From contig NZ_OZ026541.1 in the NCBI RefSeq assembly GCF_964020175.1, positions 372,001 to 436,000 on the forward strand: DNA of 64,000 nucleotides, written 5' to 3'. The stretch comes from Candidatus Mesenet endosymbiont of Phosphuga atrata. GTDB taxonomy: Bacteria; Pseudomonadota; Alphaproteobacteria; Rickettsiales; Anaplasmataceae. Numbering within the stretch: the first letter of the stretch is position 1; each line of letters starts with the position of its first letter. Shown here one piece after another: positions 26,524 to 34,956 of the stretch. The position numbers were made by a program, and so were the translations under genes. Under the pieces are notes generated by a model. The model did not search any database. It worked only from the letters and a program-made list of their open reading frames with translations, and was not told the origin of the DNA.

Positions 26524-27306
26524 TTATGAAGAAACGTATAAGTGCAAATTGCCTAACATTTTAAATCCTACTCTTTTATAAAGATTAACTGAAGATTTCA
26601 TACAGTGAGCTATAACGTATTTACAGCAATGTTGTTGCGCTATTTTAATTCTTTGCATAACCATTTCAGTAGCAATGCCTTGGTTTCTATACATAGGTAA
26701 TACACCATCGCTGTAGAAACCTGCTATTTCATCTTCAATGTAAATTCCACAAGTGCCGACTGTTTTGCCGTTTAATTTTGCAAGAAAAAACTTTAATTTG
26801 GAAGCCTGATTACCATGATTTAGTATTCCACGTAAGAATGTACTTACAATTCCTAGATCATGATAAAAAATAACAGATGTCATTTTATCCAGCTCTGTTA
26901 AGTCTTCTTGACTATTGACTACTTTTAGTACTAAGTTAGGTACTCTATCCTGAGATGGCAAATAATTTCTTATATTTAAGAAAGCTTTTTTAGGAGTGCT
27001 AGCACTTTTTATACCAAGGTTTTCTAATTTGGTTCTAACCTTTATATGAGAATCTATAGGCCATGTTGCTTCTATCTTTCTTTCTTGTAGATAATTCAGA
27101 ACTTCTTGGACAGACTTGATGCAAAATTCACCTTCTTCTGTGTAAAACACATAATTGAATAAAGATTGGTTAGTGCCGCCTATTGTAACAATAAGGTTAT
27201 TAAACTTATGCACCTCCCAATTGGACAATTTAGTTGTACCTATTATGTAATCTCTTAGGTTTTTAGTTGCGAGAGATGATCTAAGAACGCTATTTTTCTG
27301 CTTCAT
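26524..27306 (-). CDS. GNAT-family N-acetyltransferase
   Basis: 260 residues. The C-terminal half holds the GNAT acetyl-CoA site: GTCGIYIEDEIAGFYSDGVL, then YRNQGIATEMVMQRIKIAQ with the RxxGxA loop, and CMKSSVNLYKRVGFKMLG at the end. The N-terminal 110 residues have no motif I recognise. The substrate is unknown. The start overlaps the stop of pgpA by 4 bp, so it belongs to the gpsA-pgpA operon. Confidence 0.85.
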   Translation of the reverse strand: MKQKNSVLRSSLATKNLRDYIIGTTKLSNWEVHKFNNLIVTIGGTNQSLFNYVFYTEEGEFCIKSVQEVLNYLQERKIEATWPIDSHIKVRTKLENLGIKSASTPKKAFLNIRNYLPSQDRVPNLVLKVVNSQEDLTELDKMTSVIFYHDLGIVSTFLRGILNHGNQASKLKFFLAKLNGKTVGTCGIYIEDEIAGFYSDGVLPMYRNQGIATEMVMQRIKIAQQHCCKYVIAHCMKSSVNLYKRVGFKMLGNLHLYVSS

Positions 27307-27782
27307 AGTAAATAGTATAATAATATTATAGAAAAATAAGCAAACACAGCTGCCAACACGTCATCTAGAATAATGCCTAATGCACCCTTTAATTTTCTAT
27401 CAATGAAGCTAATGGGCCAAATTTTTACTATATCAAAAAACCTAAAAAAAATAAAACATACGAAATATAAACTAAAGTGATATTTTACGTTTACATTATT
27501 GCCTAGCGTAATGAATGTTAAGAAGATTGTTAATAGCTGCCCTATTACCTCATCAATGACAACCTCGCTCGGATCGTTGATAGTTCCATAATGACGCATG
27601 TAATTAGTTATAGACCAAAAACCTAGCAGAAACATGGCAAAAATAATTATTGCACCTATAATACTATTTAGCAGAATAAAAGGTAAAAGTAGCAATGCAG
27701 CTAAACTACCTATCGTTCCAGGTGCTTTTTTAAACATACCAAGTAGAAACCAAGTCGATATTATTTTAGAAAATAATTTCAT
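27303..27782 (-). CDS. pgpA: Phosphatidylglycerophosphatase A
   Basis: Removes the phosphate of phosphatidylglycerol phosphate to make phosphatidylglycerol in the inner membrane. 159 residues with several hydrophobic helices. Family blocks are FKKAPGTIGSLAALLLLP near the start, DPSEVVIDEVIGQ in the middle and GALGIILDDVLAAV near the end, with the conserved acidic residues. It lies 1 bp after gpsA, which makes the glycerol-3-phosphate backbone of the same lipids, so the pairing is functionally sensible. Confidence 0.93.
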   Translation of the reverse strand: MKLFSKIISTWFLLGMFKKAPGTIGSLAALLLLPFILLNSIIGAIIIFAMFLLGFWSITNYMRHYGTINDPSEVVIDEVIGQLLTIFLTFITLGNNVNVKYHFSLYFVCFIFFRFFDIVKIWPISFIDRKLKGALGIILDDVLAAVFAYFSIILLYYLL

Positions 27783-27783
27783 C

Positions 27784-28770
27784 TCAATCTTTCTTACTTA
27801 AGAGGTTTGATATTGAGTCTTCTACTGTTAACTCTGCACGCAAAAGTTTATGAATAGTTTCACATACTGGCATTGATATATTTAATTTTGCTGCTAATTG
27901 TGATACTGCTTCAGCAGTTGCTGCACCTTCAATTGCAGTTTTACTTTCTGATAAGATCTGTTTGACGTTGCCATTGCTTTTTCCTATAGCAAAACCAAAA
28001 GACATGTTTCTTGAGTTTAAAGCATTGCAAGTCATAACCAAATCTCCTAAACATGAGATACCAAGTAAAGTGTCTATATTAGTGTTGCCTGTTCTTGCTA
28101 CGCACATGTTTCTTATTTCTTCCATACCTTTAGTTATAACTGCTGCATGGGCACCGCACCCAATTTCTTTACCTAAAATTATACCACATGCTATAGCTAT
28201 AACATTCTTGATTGCAGCACAAATTTGAATTCCTATCAAATCTGCACTTGGAAGCAACGTTATATGGTTATTTTCTAACTTTGGCATAAGAAATGACTTA
28301 ACTTTGTCACTTTCACATGCAAGTGTCATAAAACACGGCAATTTACGCCCTATTTCTGATGCAAAACTTGGACCAGATAAAACGGCAACTGGGCTATTGC
28401 CAAACATTTCATTTACAATTTCACTAGGAAACATAAGTGTTAGTTGCTCTATTCCCTTACATCCTATAATGAAATGACTATTTACAAGATTTTGTTTTTT
28501 AAGATTAATGCATAAGTCGCGCAAGGACTGAGTTGGGACCGCTAAGATTATTATTTTTGAAGTGATAGCCTCTTCCAAATCGGAAGTGATAAAAACATTA
28601 TTAGGAATTTTACATCCAGGTAAATATTGGCTATTTTCACTAAAATCTTTGACGGACTTAATTATGCCTTGATTGCGAGTCCACAATTTGATATTAGTAT
28701 TGCTACTTAACGATATTGCTAATGATGTTCCCCATGATCCAGCACCTAAAATTGATATTAATTCTACCAT
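27784..28770 (-). CDS. gpsA: Glycerol-3-phosphate dehydrogenase [NAD(P)+]
   Basis: Reduces dihydroxyacetone phosphate to glycerol-3-phosphate for phospholipid synthesis. 328 residues. The nucleotide site is ILGAGSWGTSLAISL at the N-terminus, the signature GPSFASE follows in VAVLSGPSFASEI, then IAIACGIILG and the catalytic Lys in IKNVIAIAC. GISCLGDLVMTC and NSRN are C-terminal blocks. It is the first gene of a gpsA-pgpA-GNAT operon. tpiA elsewhere in this window supplies dihydroxyacetone phosphate. Confidence 0.96.
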   Translation of the reverse strand: MVELISILGAGSWGTSLAISLSSNTNIKLWTRNQGIIKSVKDFSENSQYLPGCKIPNNVFITSDLEEAITSKIIILAVPTQSLRDLCINLKKQNLVNSHFIIGCKGIEQLTLMFPSEIVNEMFGNSPVAVLSGPSFASEIGRKLPCFMTLACESDKVKSFLMPKLENNHITLLPSADLIGIQICAAIKNVIAIACGIILGKEIGCGAHAAVITKGMEEIRNMCVARTGNTNIDTLLGISCLGDLVMTCNALNSRNMSFGFAIGKSNGNVKQILSESKTAIEGAATAEAVSQLAAKLNISMPVCETIHKLLRAELTVEDSISNLLSKKD

Positions 28771-29083
28771 TAATTTTACCTTTAAGTTATTATTTTTTAT
28801 GAAGCAACTATAGTAAAAGATATAGATAGTAGGAAAAAATACAAGTGACTTAATTGTATGTGAGATATTAGTGCTTAAGTTTTTATTAATAATGTATTAA
28901 TTTATGTTGAATATATTTAATATTTATTAAGTTTCAACTTGAGGATTATGCTTAAGTAATTTATAAATTCTAAATAAATTAGGTAATTAAGTAAGGTATC
29001 TAGTTAATATTATTTTTCAAAAATTTTTGTATAAATAGTAATTGTTCTGTTATTTTAAGTTGTAAATTTTATGAGGTTTTGAT
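28771..29083. other. Divergent intergenic region upstream of the CtrA-ankyrin gene
   Basis: About 310 bp of very AT-rich DNA between gpsA (minus) and the response-regulator gene (plus), so both promoters should lie here. It holds an unusual in-phase series of TTAA motifs described separately. I see no RNA gene or transposon remnant. Confidence 0.6.
28875..28900. promoter_or_regulatory. Triple TTAA array matching the CtrA operator (TTAA-N7-TTAA)
   Basis: TTAA occurs at 28875-28878, 28886-28889 and 28897-28900, each pair separated by exactly 7 bases, and a TGAA follows at the next 7-base step (28908). TTAA-N7-TTAA is the CtrA-binding consensus of alphaproteobacteria. The array lies about 185 bp upstream of a gene encoding a CtrA-like regulator and about 105 bp upstream of gpsA. 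In DNA this AT-rich single matches occur by chance, but three in helical phase are less expected. Confidence 0.45.
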
Positions 29084-30241
29084 ATGCGTATGTTATTAGT
29101 TGAAGATGATCCTGTCAGTGCAAGGAGTGTTGTAAAGATGTTAAGAGATGGTGGACATTCCTGTGACATTATAAATTGTCCTCAAGAATATAGAAATGAT
29201 CTGGTTTATTCAAGTAATTGCAGTCATTATGATATGATTCTACTGGATATACATTTGGGAGATGATGATAATGGTTTTGATATTTTACTTAAGTTGAGAA
29301 ATGCAAAAATAACAGTCCCAGTGTTAATAACGTCATGTATAAGTTCTGTTAGTCATAAAACTAAGGGCCTTAAGCTTGGGGCTGATGATTACATGGTTAA
29401 ACCTCTACCAAAAAGTGAACTGTTAGCACGCATTCACGCTGTAATGAGACGTACTATTGGCCATCCAGAGTCTTCTAATCAGTTTGGCAGCTTTAAAATT
29501 AATTTTGATAGACGTACATTAATAGTTAGAAAAAATGGTTGTGAATATGATGTAAAATTAACTAATAAAGAGTACTCTATGCTAGAATTAATGGCTATGA
29601 GGAAGGGGACAGTTATCTCAAAAGAAATGTTTTTAAATCATCTGTATAGCGGATCTGATGAGCCTTCAGATTCTAAAATAATAGATGTATTTGCATGTAA
29701 GTTACGTCAAAAGTTAATGGAAGCTGATAGTGGGAAAAACCATATAAAAACTATTTGGGGTAGGGGATATATGCTTGCTGAAGTTCCAGAAGAAGGTAAT
29801 GATCAACAAAATATTAAAAAAGCAATAGAGAATGTAGATCTTGTAGAATTCAGTAAATTACTAGAAGAGAAAAATATTGATATAAATTCCACAAATCATA
29901 ATGGCAACACGATTTTAATGGATATTATTAATTCTATAGCAGTGGTAACCAATGATAATAAAGAAGAACAATATTATAGTATGATTAATTTACTTCTTAA
30001 TAATAAGAGATTAAACATTAATATTCAAAATAAAAGAAATGGTAATACCGCTCTACATATAGTTGCTATATTACCTAATGAAAGATTAGTAGAAAAATTA
30101 CTCAAAAATAAAGATATAGATTTCTCTATTAGAAATAATGAAGGAAAAACAGCAGAAGAATTTGCGAGGAACAAGGGAGCTGAGCATATAGCAGAGATGA
30201 TAGCTTGTAAAACAAAGGAAATACGTAAAGTTATAGTTTAG
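29084..30241 (+). CDS. CtrA-like response regulator fused to C-terminal ankyrin repeats
   Basis: 385 residues in one unbroken frame. Residues 1-120 form a receiver domain with the acidic pocket EDD (7-9), phosphoacceptor Asp55 in MILLDIHL, Thr83 and Lys106 in MVKPL. Residues about 126-235 are an OmpR-type winged helix very close to CtrA: LTNKEYSMLELMAMRKG, KEMFLNHLYSGSDEP, KIIDVFACKLRQKL and WGRGYML. Residues about 245-375 hold about three ankyrin repeats (NHNGNTILMDIINS, NGNTALHIVA, NNEGKTAEEFARNKGAEHI). CtrA normally ends soon after WGRGY(V/M)L, so the tail is an added domain. It is probably a paralogue of the canonical ctrA, which is not in this window. Confidence 0.9.
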   Translation: MRMLLVEDDPVSARSVVKMLRDGGHSCDIINCPQEYRNDLVYSSNCSHYDMILLDIHLGDDDNGFDILLKLRNAKITVPVLITSCISSVSHKTKGLKLGADDYMVKPLPKSELLARIHAVMRRTIGHPESSNQFGSFKINFDRRTLIVRKNGCEYDVKLTNKEYSMLELMAMRKGTVISKEMFLNHLYSGSDEPSDSKIIDVFACKLRQKLMEADSGKNHIKTIWGRGYMLAEVPEEGNDQQNIKKAIENVDLVEFSKLLEEKNIDINSTNHNGNTILMDIINSIAVVTNDNKEEQYYSMINLLLNNKRLNINIQNKRNGNTALHIVAILPNERLVEKLLKNKDIDFSIRNNEGKTAEEFARNKGAEHIAEMIACKTKEIRKVIV

Positions 30242-30388
30242 GTGAATTTATATACCCTTCATAATGACTAAAAATAAATTATATTATTTGATAAAAGAAA
30301 ATAAGATTGTTGCTTTTTAAGCTTATGAAGGATTCAGTGAGCTAAGAGTTAATTTACATGGGGGATTTTAAATAATTTCTTTATTATT

Positions 30389-31639
30389 TTAACTTTGCAT
30401 AGCTCTTTGTTGATTAAGCAACTCAATACTATCTACGTTAATTTGCAAAGTGTTTTTAATAAATTTATCCATATCACTGTGTCTGATAGAGACTCTATAT
30501 TTGTTGACTTTATTTTGCTCATTATCTTGCTCATTTTCTTTTTTGCTCAAACAATAGGTTACTTTTTGATAATCATATCCTTCTGAACTCAAAATTTCAG
30601 TTAATCTTTTACAATCATCTTCGTAGTTAAAATCGATTACATGATCTTCCTTGTTCTTATGAATTACCGGCTTATGACCATAATCCGCTCCGATGATTTT
30701 TCTGATTGAGTGTTCTACTGCCATTTTATGGCTGTCCCCATCTAGAATAGGAACTGGTTTAAATAACTGTTGTCTAAATTGTGGTGTACACTGATATAGC
30801 TCTATATACCGATCATTATATTCTTTTACCTGCGCAAAATGTCTTTGATATTTAGTTAGTCCATCTTTTCCTTTTTTCTCCATTGTTTTCAAAAACTTCT
30901 TTACTGATTTTTGTGTATGTGGAATTCTGCATATAAGTGGAATTTGTTTTCTTAAGAGCTCTAAAGATCCTAAATAAGTAACTTTTGCATCTTGTAAAAA
31001 TAGACCTTTTAATTTCTTTATTGCATTATATAAGTTTGCCTCCTTCGGCTTATAATGTCCACTATTGTTGTCTATATACGCAATTTTACCATCTATTACT
31101 TTCATTAATCCAGAGCAAATAATAGGTTTACCGCCTGCAAGCGTTGAATGACGGTAAGCATATTCTGATTTACCAACATCAGTATGCTCATGCACCACTA
31201 ATCTACCATCAAGAGTTATCACATAAGCTACACCATCCTTTCTTGTTTTGCTAATTTTACCACGCGTATCATATAACTTACCTTCTAAGCTATATAGTTT
31301 TAGATCTTTATTGTCTTCACCGATATATAAAGCATGTTCAAATTGCTCCTCTTGAGAAAAATACTTAACTTTGGTATTAGTTGCAATGACCTTCCTTTCC
31401 TCTGTTCCTACTTCTGTAAAAAAATTATAGCATGGAAAAAGGAATTTGAGTTTATTTTCTATCCAATTAAGTATTTTACCTATAATGCTAAATGATTTCT
31501 TATTTCCCAGATCAATAGATAATTGCTGTTCTTTAGGTACTCCAGGATAATCTGATCTCGTGCCAGCTTTACCAAAACTTTTAGCTGCATATATAAACTT
31601 TTCCAGCAGGTATTTTTTGCGTTCTTCTGATACTGACAC
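30389..31639 (-). CDS. Orphan protein with toxin-associated SGHYKP motif region
   Basis: 416 residues starting with GTG at 31639, preceded by a G5 ribosome site (31647-31651). Residues about 48-75 contain a Trp-rich amphipathic stretch (IGKILNWIENKLKFLFPCY). In the middle, HSTLAGGKPIICSGLMKV is followed by DGKIAYIDNNSGHYKP. I know this pattern (HSSxLAGxPV...G...IxNxSGHYxP) from large secreted toxins and effectors of other bacteria, where its role is structural or unknown. The C-terminal 180 residues are unrecognised. There is no signal peptide. I suspect an effector but cannot name its function. Confidence 0.7.
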   Translation of the reverse strand: MSVSEERKKYLLEKFIYAAKSFGKAGTRSDYPGVPKEQQLSIDLGNKKSFSIIGKILNWIENKLKFLFPCYNFFTEVGTEERKVIATNTKVKYFSQEEQFEHALYIGEDNKDLKLYSLEGKLYDTRGKISKTRKDGVAYVITLDGRLVVHEHTDVGKSEYAYRHSTLAGGKPIICSGLMKVIDGKIAYIDNNSGHYKPKEANLYNAIKKLKGLFLQDAKVTYLGSLELLRKQIPLICRIPHTQKSVKKFLKTMEKKGKDGLTKYQRHFAQVKEYNDRYIELYQCTPQFRQQLFKPVPILDGDSHKMAVEHSIRKIIGADYGHKPVIHKNKEDHVIDFNYEDDCKRLTEILSSEGYDYQKVTYCLSKKENEQDNEQNKVNKYRVSIRHSDMDKFIKNTLQINVDSIELLNQQRAMQS

Positions 31640-31761
31640 TATTAATCCCCCTATTAATATTATTATATAATATACTTATTTAGTAACAAAATCAATCATC
31701 TTAATATTCAACAAAAAGTGTGATTTGTATTATACTGAAACAATCTATATGTTATAATTTT

Positions 31762-32994
31762 ATGAAAATACCGAAATCTCCTTTTTATCCTAAAAATTTT
31801 CCAGAGATGCCTAAAATTAAAGGTATCAAAATGGCTGTAGCAAAAGCAGGAATTAGAAGCTCTGGTAAAAATGATATGCTAGTTATGGAATTTACTCAAG
31901 GTACTTCTGTTGCTGGCGTTTTTACTACGTCATATGCTGCAAGTAGTAACATTGAACATTGCCGAAAGATCCTGCCTTTTGGTAAAGCTAGGGTACTTAT
32001 TGTAAACTCAGGTAATGCTAATGTTGCCAATGGCAGTGCGGGATATAAGGCAGTAGAAGAGATAGTTAACTTATGTACTGATCTATTTCAATGCAAGGGA
32101 GAAGAAGTATATTTTTCTTCAACAGGAGTAATCGGCAAACCCCTCCCAGTAGATAAAATGAAAGCTGCAATAGAGAGAGCTGCAAAAAATTTAAGTGCAA
32201 ACTCATGGGAAGATGCAGCTATTTCCATTATGACGACTGATACATATCATAAAATGACAACCAGAAAAACAGAAATAGGTGGAGTTGAAGTAACCATAAA
32301 TGGAATATGTAAAGGCTCAGGTATGATTGCACCCAATATGGCAACAATGCTATCTTATGTGGTTACTGATGCTAATATTTCAACTGAAGTTCTACAAAAG
32401 ATGTTAGATGAATATGTACCTATATCATTTAACAGCATAACAGTTGAAGGTGATACTTCAACTAGCGATACTTTACTTATCTTTGCAACAGGTTGTGCAA
32501 ATAATGAGCAAGTAGACTCATTTGATGATCCAAAATTTAGCAGTTTTAAGCTAACACTCAGAGAAATGTTAATAGAAATGGCACATCTTATTGTTAAAGA
32601 TGGCGAAGGTGCAAGCAAATTTATCACAATAACAGTAAAGGGTACATCATCTATTTTATCGGCAAAACAACTAGCTCTTTCAGTTGCAAATTCTCCGCTT
32701 GTAAAAACTGCAATTGCTGGTGGAGATGCTAATTGGGGTAGAATAGTTATGGCTCTTGGTAAAGCTGGAATAAAGTTTGATAAGAATAAGATTGCAATAA
32801 AAATCGGTAACGTTCAGATAGTAGAAAATGGTGAATTAAGTATAAAGTATGATGAACATCTAGTTACAGAATATATGAAAGGAAGTAACATTGAGGTTGA
32901 AATTGATCTAAGTCAAGGCCAAAGCAAAGCAACTGTATGGACGTGTGACTTAACCCATGGCTTTATTACAGTTAATTCTAAATATTTAACTTAA
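31762..32994 (+). CDS. argJ: Bifunctional ornithine acetyltransferase / N-acetylglutamate synthase
   Basis: ArgJ transfers the acetyl group of N-acetylornithine to glutamate. 410 residues from the ATG at 31762 (MKIPKSPFYP). An ATG at 31720 would add 14 residues that do not resemble the family. The precursor cleaves itself before the nucleophilic Thr, seen here in APNMATMLSYV. GDTSTSDT and the glycine block AIAGGDANWGR are typical. No other arginine genes are visible in this window, and its retention as an isolated step in a reduced genome is notable. Confidence 0.92.
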   Translation: MKIPKSPFYPKNFPEMPKIKGIKMAVAKAGIRSSGKNDMLVMEFTQGTSVAGVFTTSYAASSNIEHCRKILPFGKARVLIVNSGNANVANGSAGYKAVEEIVNLCTDLFQCKGEEVYFSSTGVIGKPLPVDKMKAAIERAAKNLSANSWEDAAISIMTTDTYHKMTTRKTEIGGVEVTINGICKGSGMIAPNMATMLSYVVTDANISTEVLQKMLDEYVPISFNSITVEGDTSTSDTLLIFATGCANNEQVDSFDDPKFSSFKLTLREMLIEMAHLIVKDGEGASKFITITVKGTSSILSAKQLALSVANSPLVKTAIAGGDANWGRIVMALGKAGIKFDKNKIAIKIGNVQIVENGELSIKYDEHLVTEYMKGSNIEVEIDLSQGQSKATVWTCDLTHGFITVNSKYLT

Positions 32995-33199
32995 TATATG
33001 AATTTATCAAATTACTTCAAAGGATATAATAATAGAGTATAATTAAATCGATTTCTAGAAATTGATAGAGTTTAGATATTTTTTACAAATAATCAAAAAT
33101 TCTTGAATTCAAACTCAAATTAGATTCTTCTATCTCATCTCATAATCACCCAATTAAAAAAGAAAAATTAAAAATGTTAAAAAGAATTTTTTGAGAACG

Positions 33200-34009
33200 T
33201 TCAACAAACTGTGTCAAACAAGAAAAATATTAATATGAAACATGGAATGAATGAAAAAACATCGAATAAAAACAGTGGATTAATAAAGAGTTAATATATT
33301 ATCGCCGATCAGAGACTGGCAAAGTCTGATCAATAGAAGCAAGTTTAGAAAGAAAATAAATGAGAATGGAATCATAGAAAAGTTCAAAATACAGATTCAG
33401 ACTCATTTGAAGATAGAGACTTGAGCCACAAAAAAAAGACAAATTAATTTACACCCTGAACTTGAAATGTTTGCAAAGTTATAAATATCGAAACGACCAT
33501 AAGCAGCAGCAATATTACCGATAAATTATTACCAATGAGTGGCGCAGTCGGTCATATTTACCCAATAATTTGTATGGTTTTTCAAAGTAAGCAAATTCGG
33601 CATAGATCAAAAAAAGAGGCTTTTATTTTGCTGGTTATGAATGATCTCAAATTGTGTATTTTTCTACAGCCATAAACAACCAACGTAGAAATATATGGAG
33701 ATAAGTAAAATATGTATCCAGCAAAATGAATGATTTGAAGAAAAGTGGGAATTCCCATGGTAGTGAAATCATGGCAAAATAATTGGGAAACTGGCTATTT
33801 AAAGTATTCAGATCCAATTAGGCGGCTACTACCAATCCAATTTTCATGGGCAAATGAGAATAATTCACTAAAACCAATTTACCAGTACAAATGCCTTCTG
33901 TGCTATAAAAAAGATAGAGCAAAATTGGACTATACCAAATTTGGCTTTTTGATGTTTTCTTTCCTAATAGATTAAAAATTCAGTTGAGTTTTTGACACAG
34001 TTTGTTGAA
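33200..34009 (+). mobile_element. IS256-family insertion sequence, degenerate, with perfect 19-bp terminal inverted repeats
   Basis: The left end TTCAACAAACTGTGTCAAA (33200-33218) is the exact reverse complement of the right end (33991-34009). Inside, near the right end, the plus strand reads VKSWQNNWETGYLKYSDPIR, which matches the conserved WxxNWExxxxFxxYPxxIR block just before the TTNAIE region of IS256 (Mutator) transposases. The frame is broken after that. At 810 bp the element is shorter than the roughly 1.3 kb of complete IS256 members, so it has lost internal DNA and cannot encode a transposase. Confidence 0.7.
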
Positions 34010-34029
34010 TACTCCCAAACGTTTTGATT

Positions 34030-34496
34030 CAATTTAATAGCGGGAATTTATAATTGGGAACTTTCTATATGAATTTTGAAAGGGGTCTATTCTTAACTTT
34101 TCCTCACTTTTGCTGTGGATTCCCTTTATGCTTCTCAAGAATGCAAAAATTTGCTTCCAATTATTTTCTTTTATATATGGTAGTTTTCTTTTGGCTAATT
34201 ACAGTAAACTACCGCTTTTTTCTACCTCAACAAATTTTGTTCACATGGCCTAGAAAAGATTATAATAAATTAGAGTGCACAAAATTTTGTCTTCTAATGT
34301 CTCAATATGCGATTTTCTTCCGTGACATTTCTTTTTTCTACTACTTTTTCAAACTCAGCAACTGTTAAATCGGTCAATTGCCTGAAAATATACGATTTCT
34401 TTCTTCATAACTTATTGCCCTCCATCAAAATTACTATTTAAACCTCTTCTCTACTCTTTCCAATCCTTCTTTCTTCATTCCTTAGGGAGGTCTATA
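34030..34496 (-). pseudogene. IS5-like (DDE_Tnp_4 type) transposase remnant
   Basis: Read on the minus strand from 34496, the sequence starts TATAGACCTCCCTAAG and then encodes, with stops, RKKSYIFRQLTDLTVAEFEK, VVEKRNVTEENR and KTKFCAL. The same layout is found at 56485-57154, where LLIAECEKIVEIVSGKKLKN and EDKILCVLIYYRTYIMHPFL appear. Both belong to the group with an N-terminal helix-turn-helix followed by a DDE domain. Only the N-terminal third can be recognised here. The left-end sequence is similar in both copies. Confidence 0.6.
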
Positions 34497-34572
34497 GCTT
34501 CCCCCTTAAACTTTATTATAGTGCTTAAGTTGTAATTAAATTTTAAAAATTTAATAATATATTACTAATAAT

Positions 34573-34956
34573 TTATGTATTTATTTTCCTATAATAAAAT
34601 GTTGAAATGATTGAAATACCAACAAAGAAAATCAACATTGGTAAAATCCATAACATGTAATTGAAGGGCGGTATGCTGATTATCTTATCACCATAAACAT
34701 GTCTTAAATCTGAGATTATTTCCTCATCACTGTCACCACTTTTAATTCTCTCACGTATGGCTTTACGCATATCGTAAGCTAACTGTGATTGAGATTCGTA
34801 TAAAGACTCTCCGGCACAGATAGGGCATTTTACAATTTTAAATAAATCAGTAGCGCGTTCTTCCAACTTATGATCGCTTAGTTTTTCATCTAAAACAAAA
34901 GCATGGACAACAAAAAAGGGAATTAACATTAAAAAACTAATTGTCAATATTCTCAT
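34573..34956 (-). CDS. ccmH: Cytochrome c-type biogenesis protein CcmH
   Basis: Part of the cytochrome c maturation system, which reduces apocytochrome cysteines for heme attachment in the periplasm. 127 residues with a signal anchor at 1-18, the redox motif KCPICAGESL near residue 44 (usual form RCxxCxxxxI), SQLAYDMRKAIRERIKSG and YGDKII, and a C-terminal membrane segment (YMLWILPMLIFFVGISII). It overlaps the DUF2125 gene by 20 bp. Other ccm genes are not in the window. Confidence 0.92.
   Translation of the reverse strand: MRILTISFLMLIPFFVVHAFVLDEKLSDHKLEERATDLFKIVKCPICAGESLYESQSQLAYDMRKAIRERIKSGDSDEEIISDLRHVYGDKIISIPPFNYMLWILPMLIFFVGISIISTFYYRKINT

Larger units (their letters stand above)
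32995..34572. other. Gene-poor region built of two decayed insertion sequences
   Basis: About 1.6 kb between argJ and ccmH. The first 200 bp are AT-rich without recognisable features. Then follow an IS256 remnant with intact terminal repeats (33200-34009) and an IS5-like remnant on the minus strand (about 34030-34496). Short open frames near 33745 and 34054 are pieces of these elements or antisense to them, not genes. Confidence 0.65.

Noticed and set aside
33745-33975. 76-codon frame as an independent gene
   Set aside because: It encodes the WQNNWE...YSDPIR part of an IS256 transposase and lies between that element's terminal repeats.
34054-34368. 104-codon plus-strand frame
   Set aside because: The minus strand of the same DNA carries recognisable IS5-like transposase pieces. 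The plus frame is Phe-rich, as expected of an antisense shadow.
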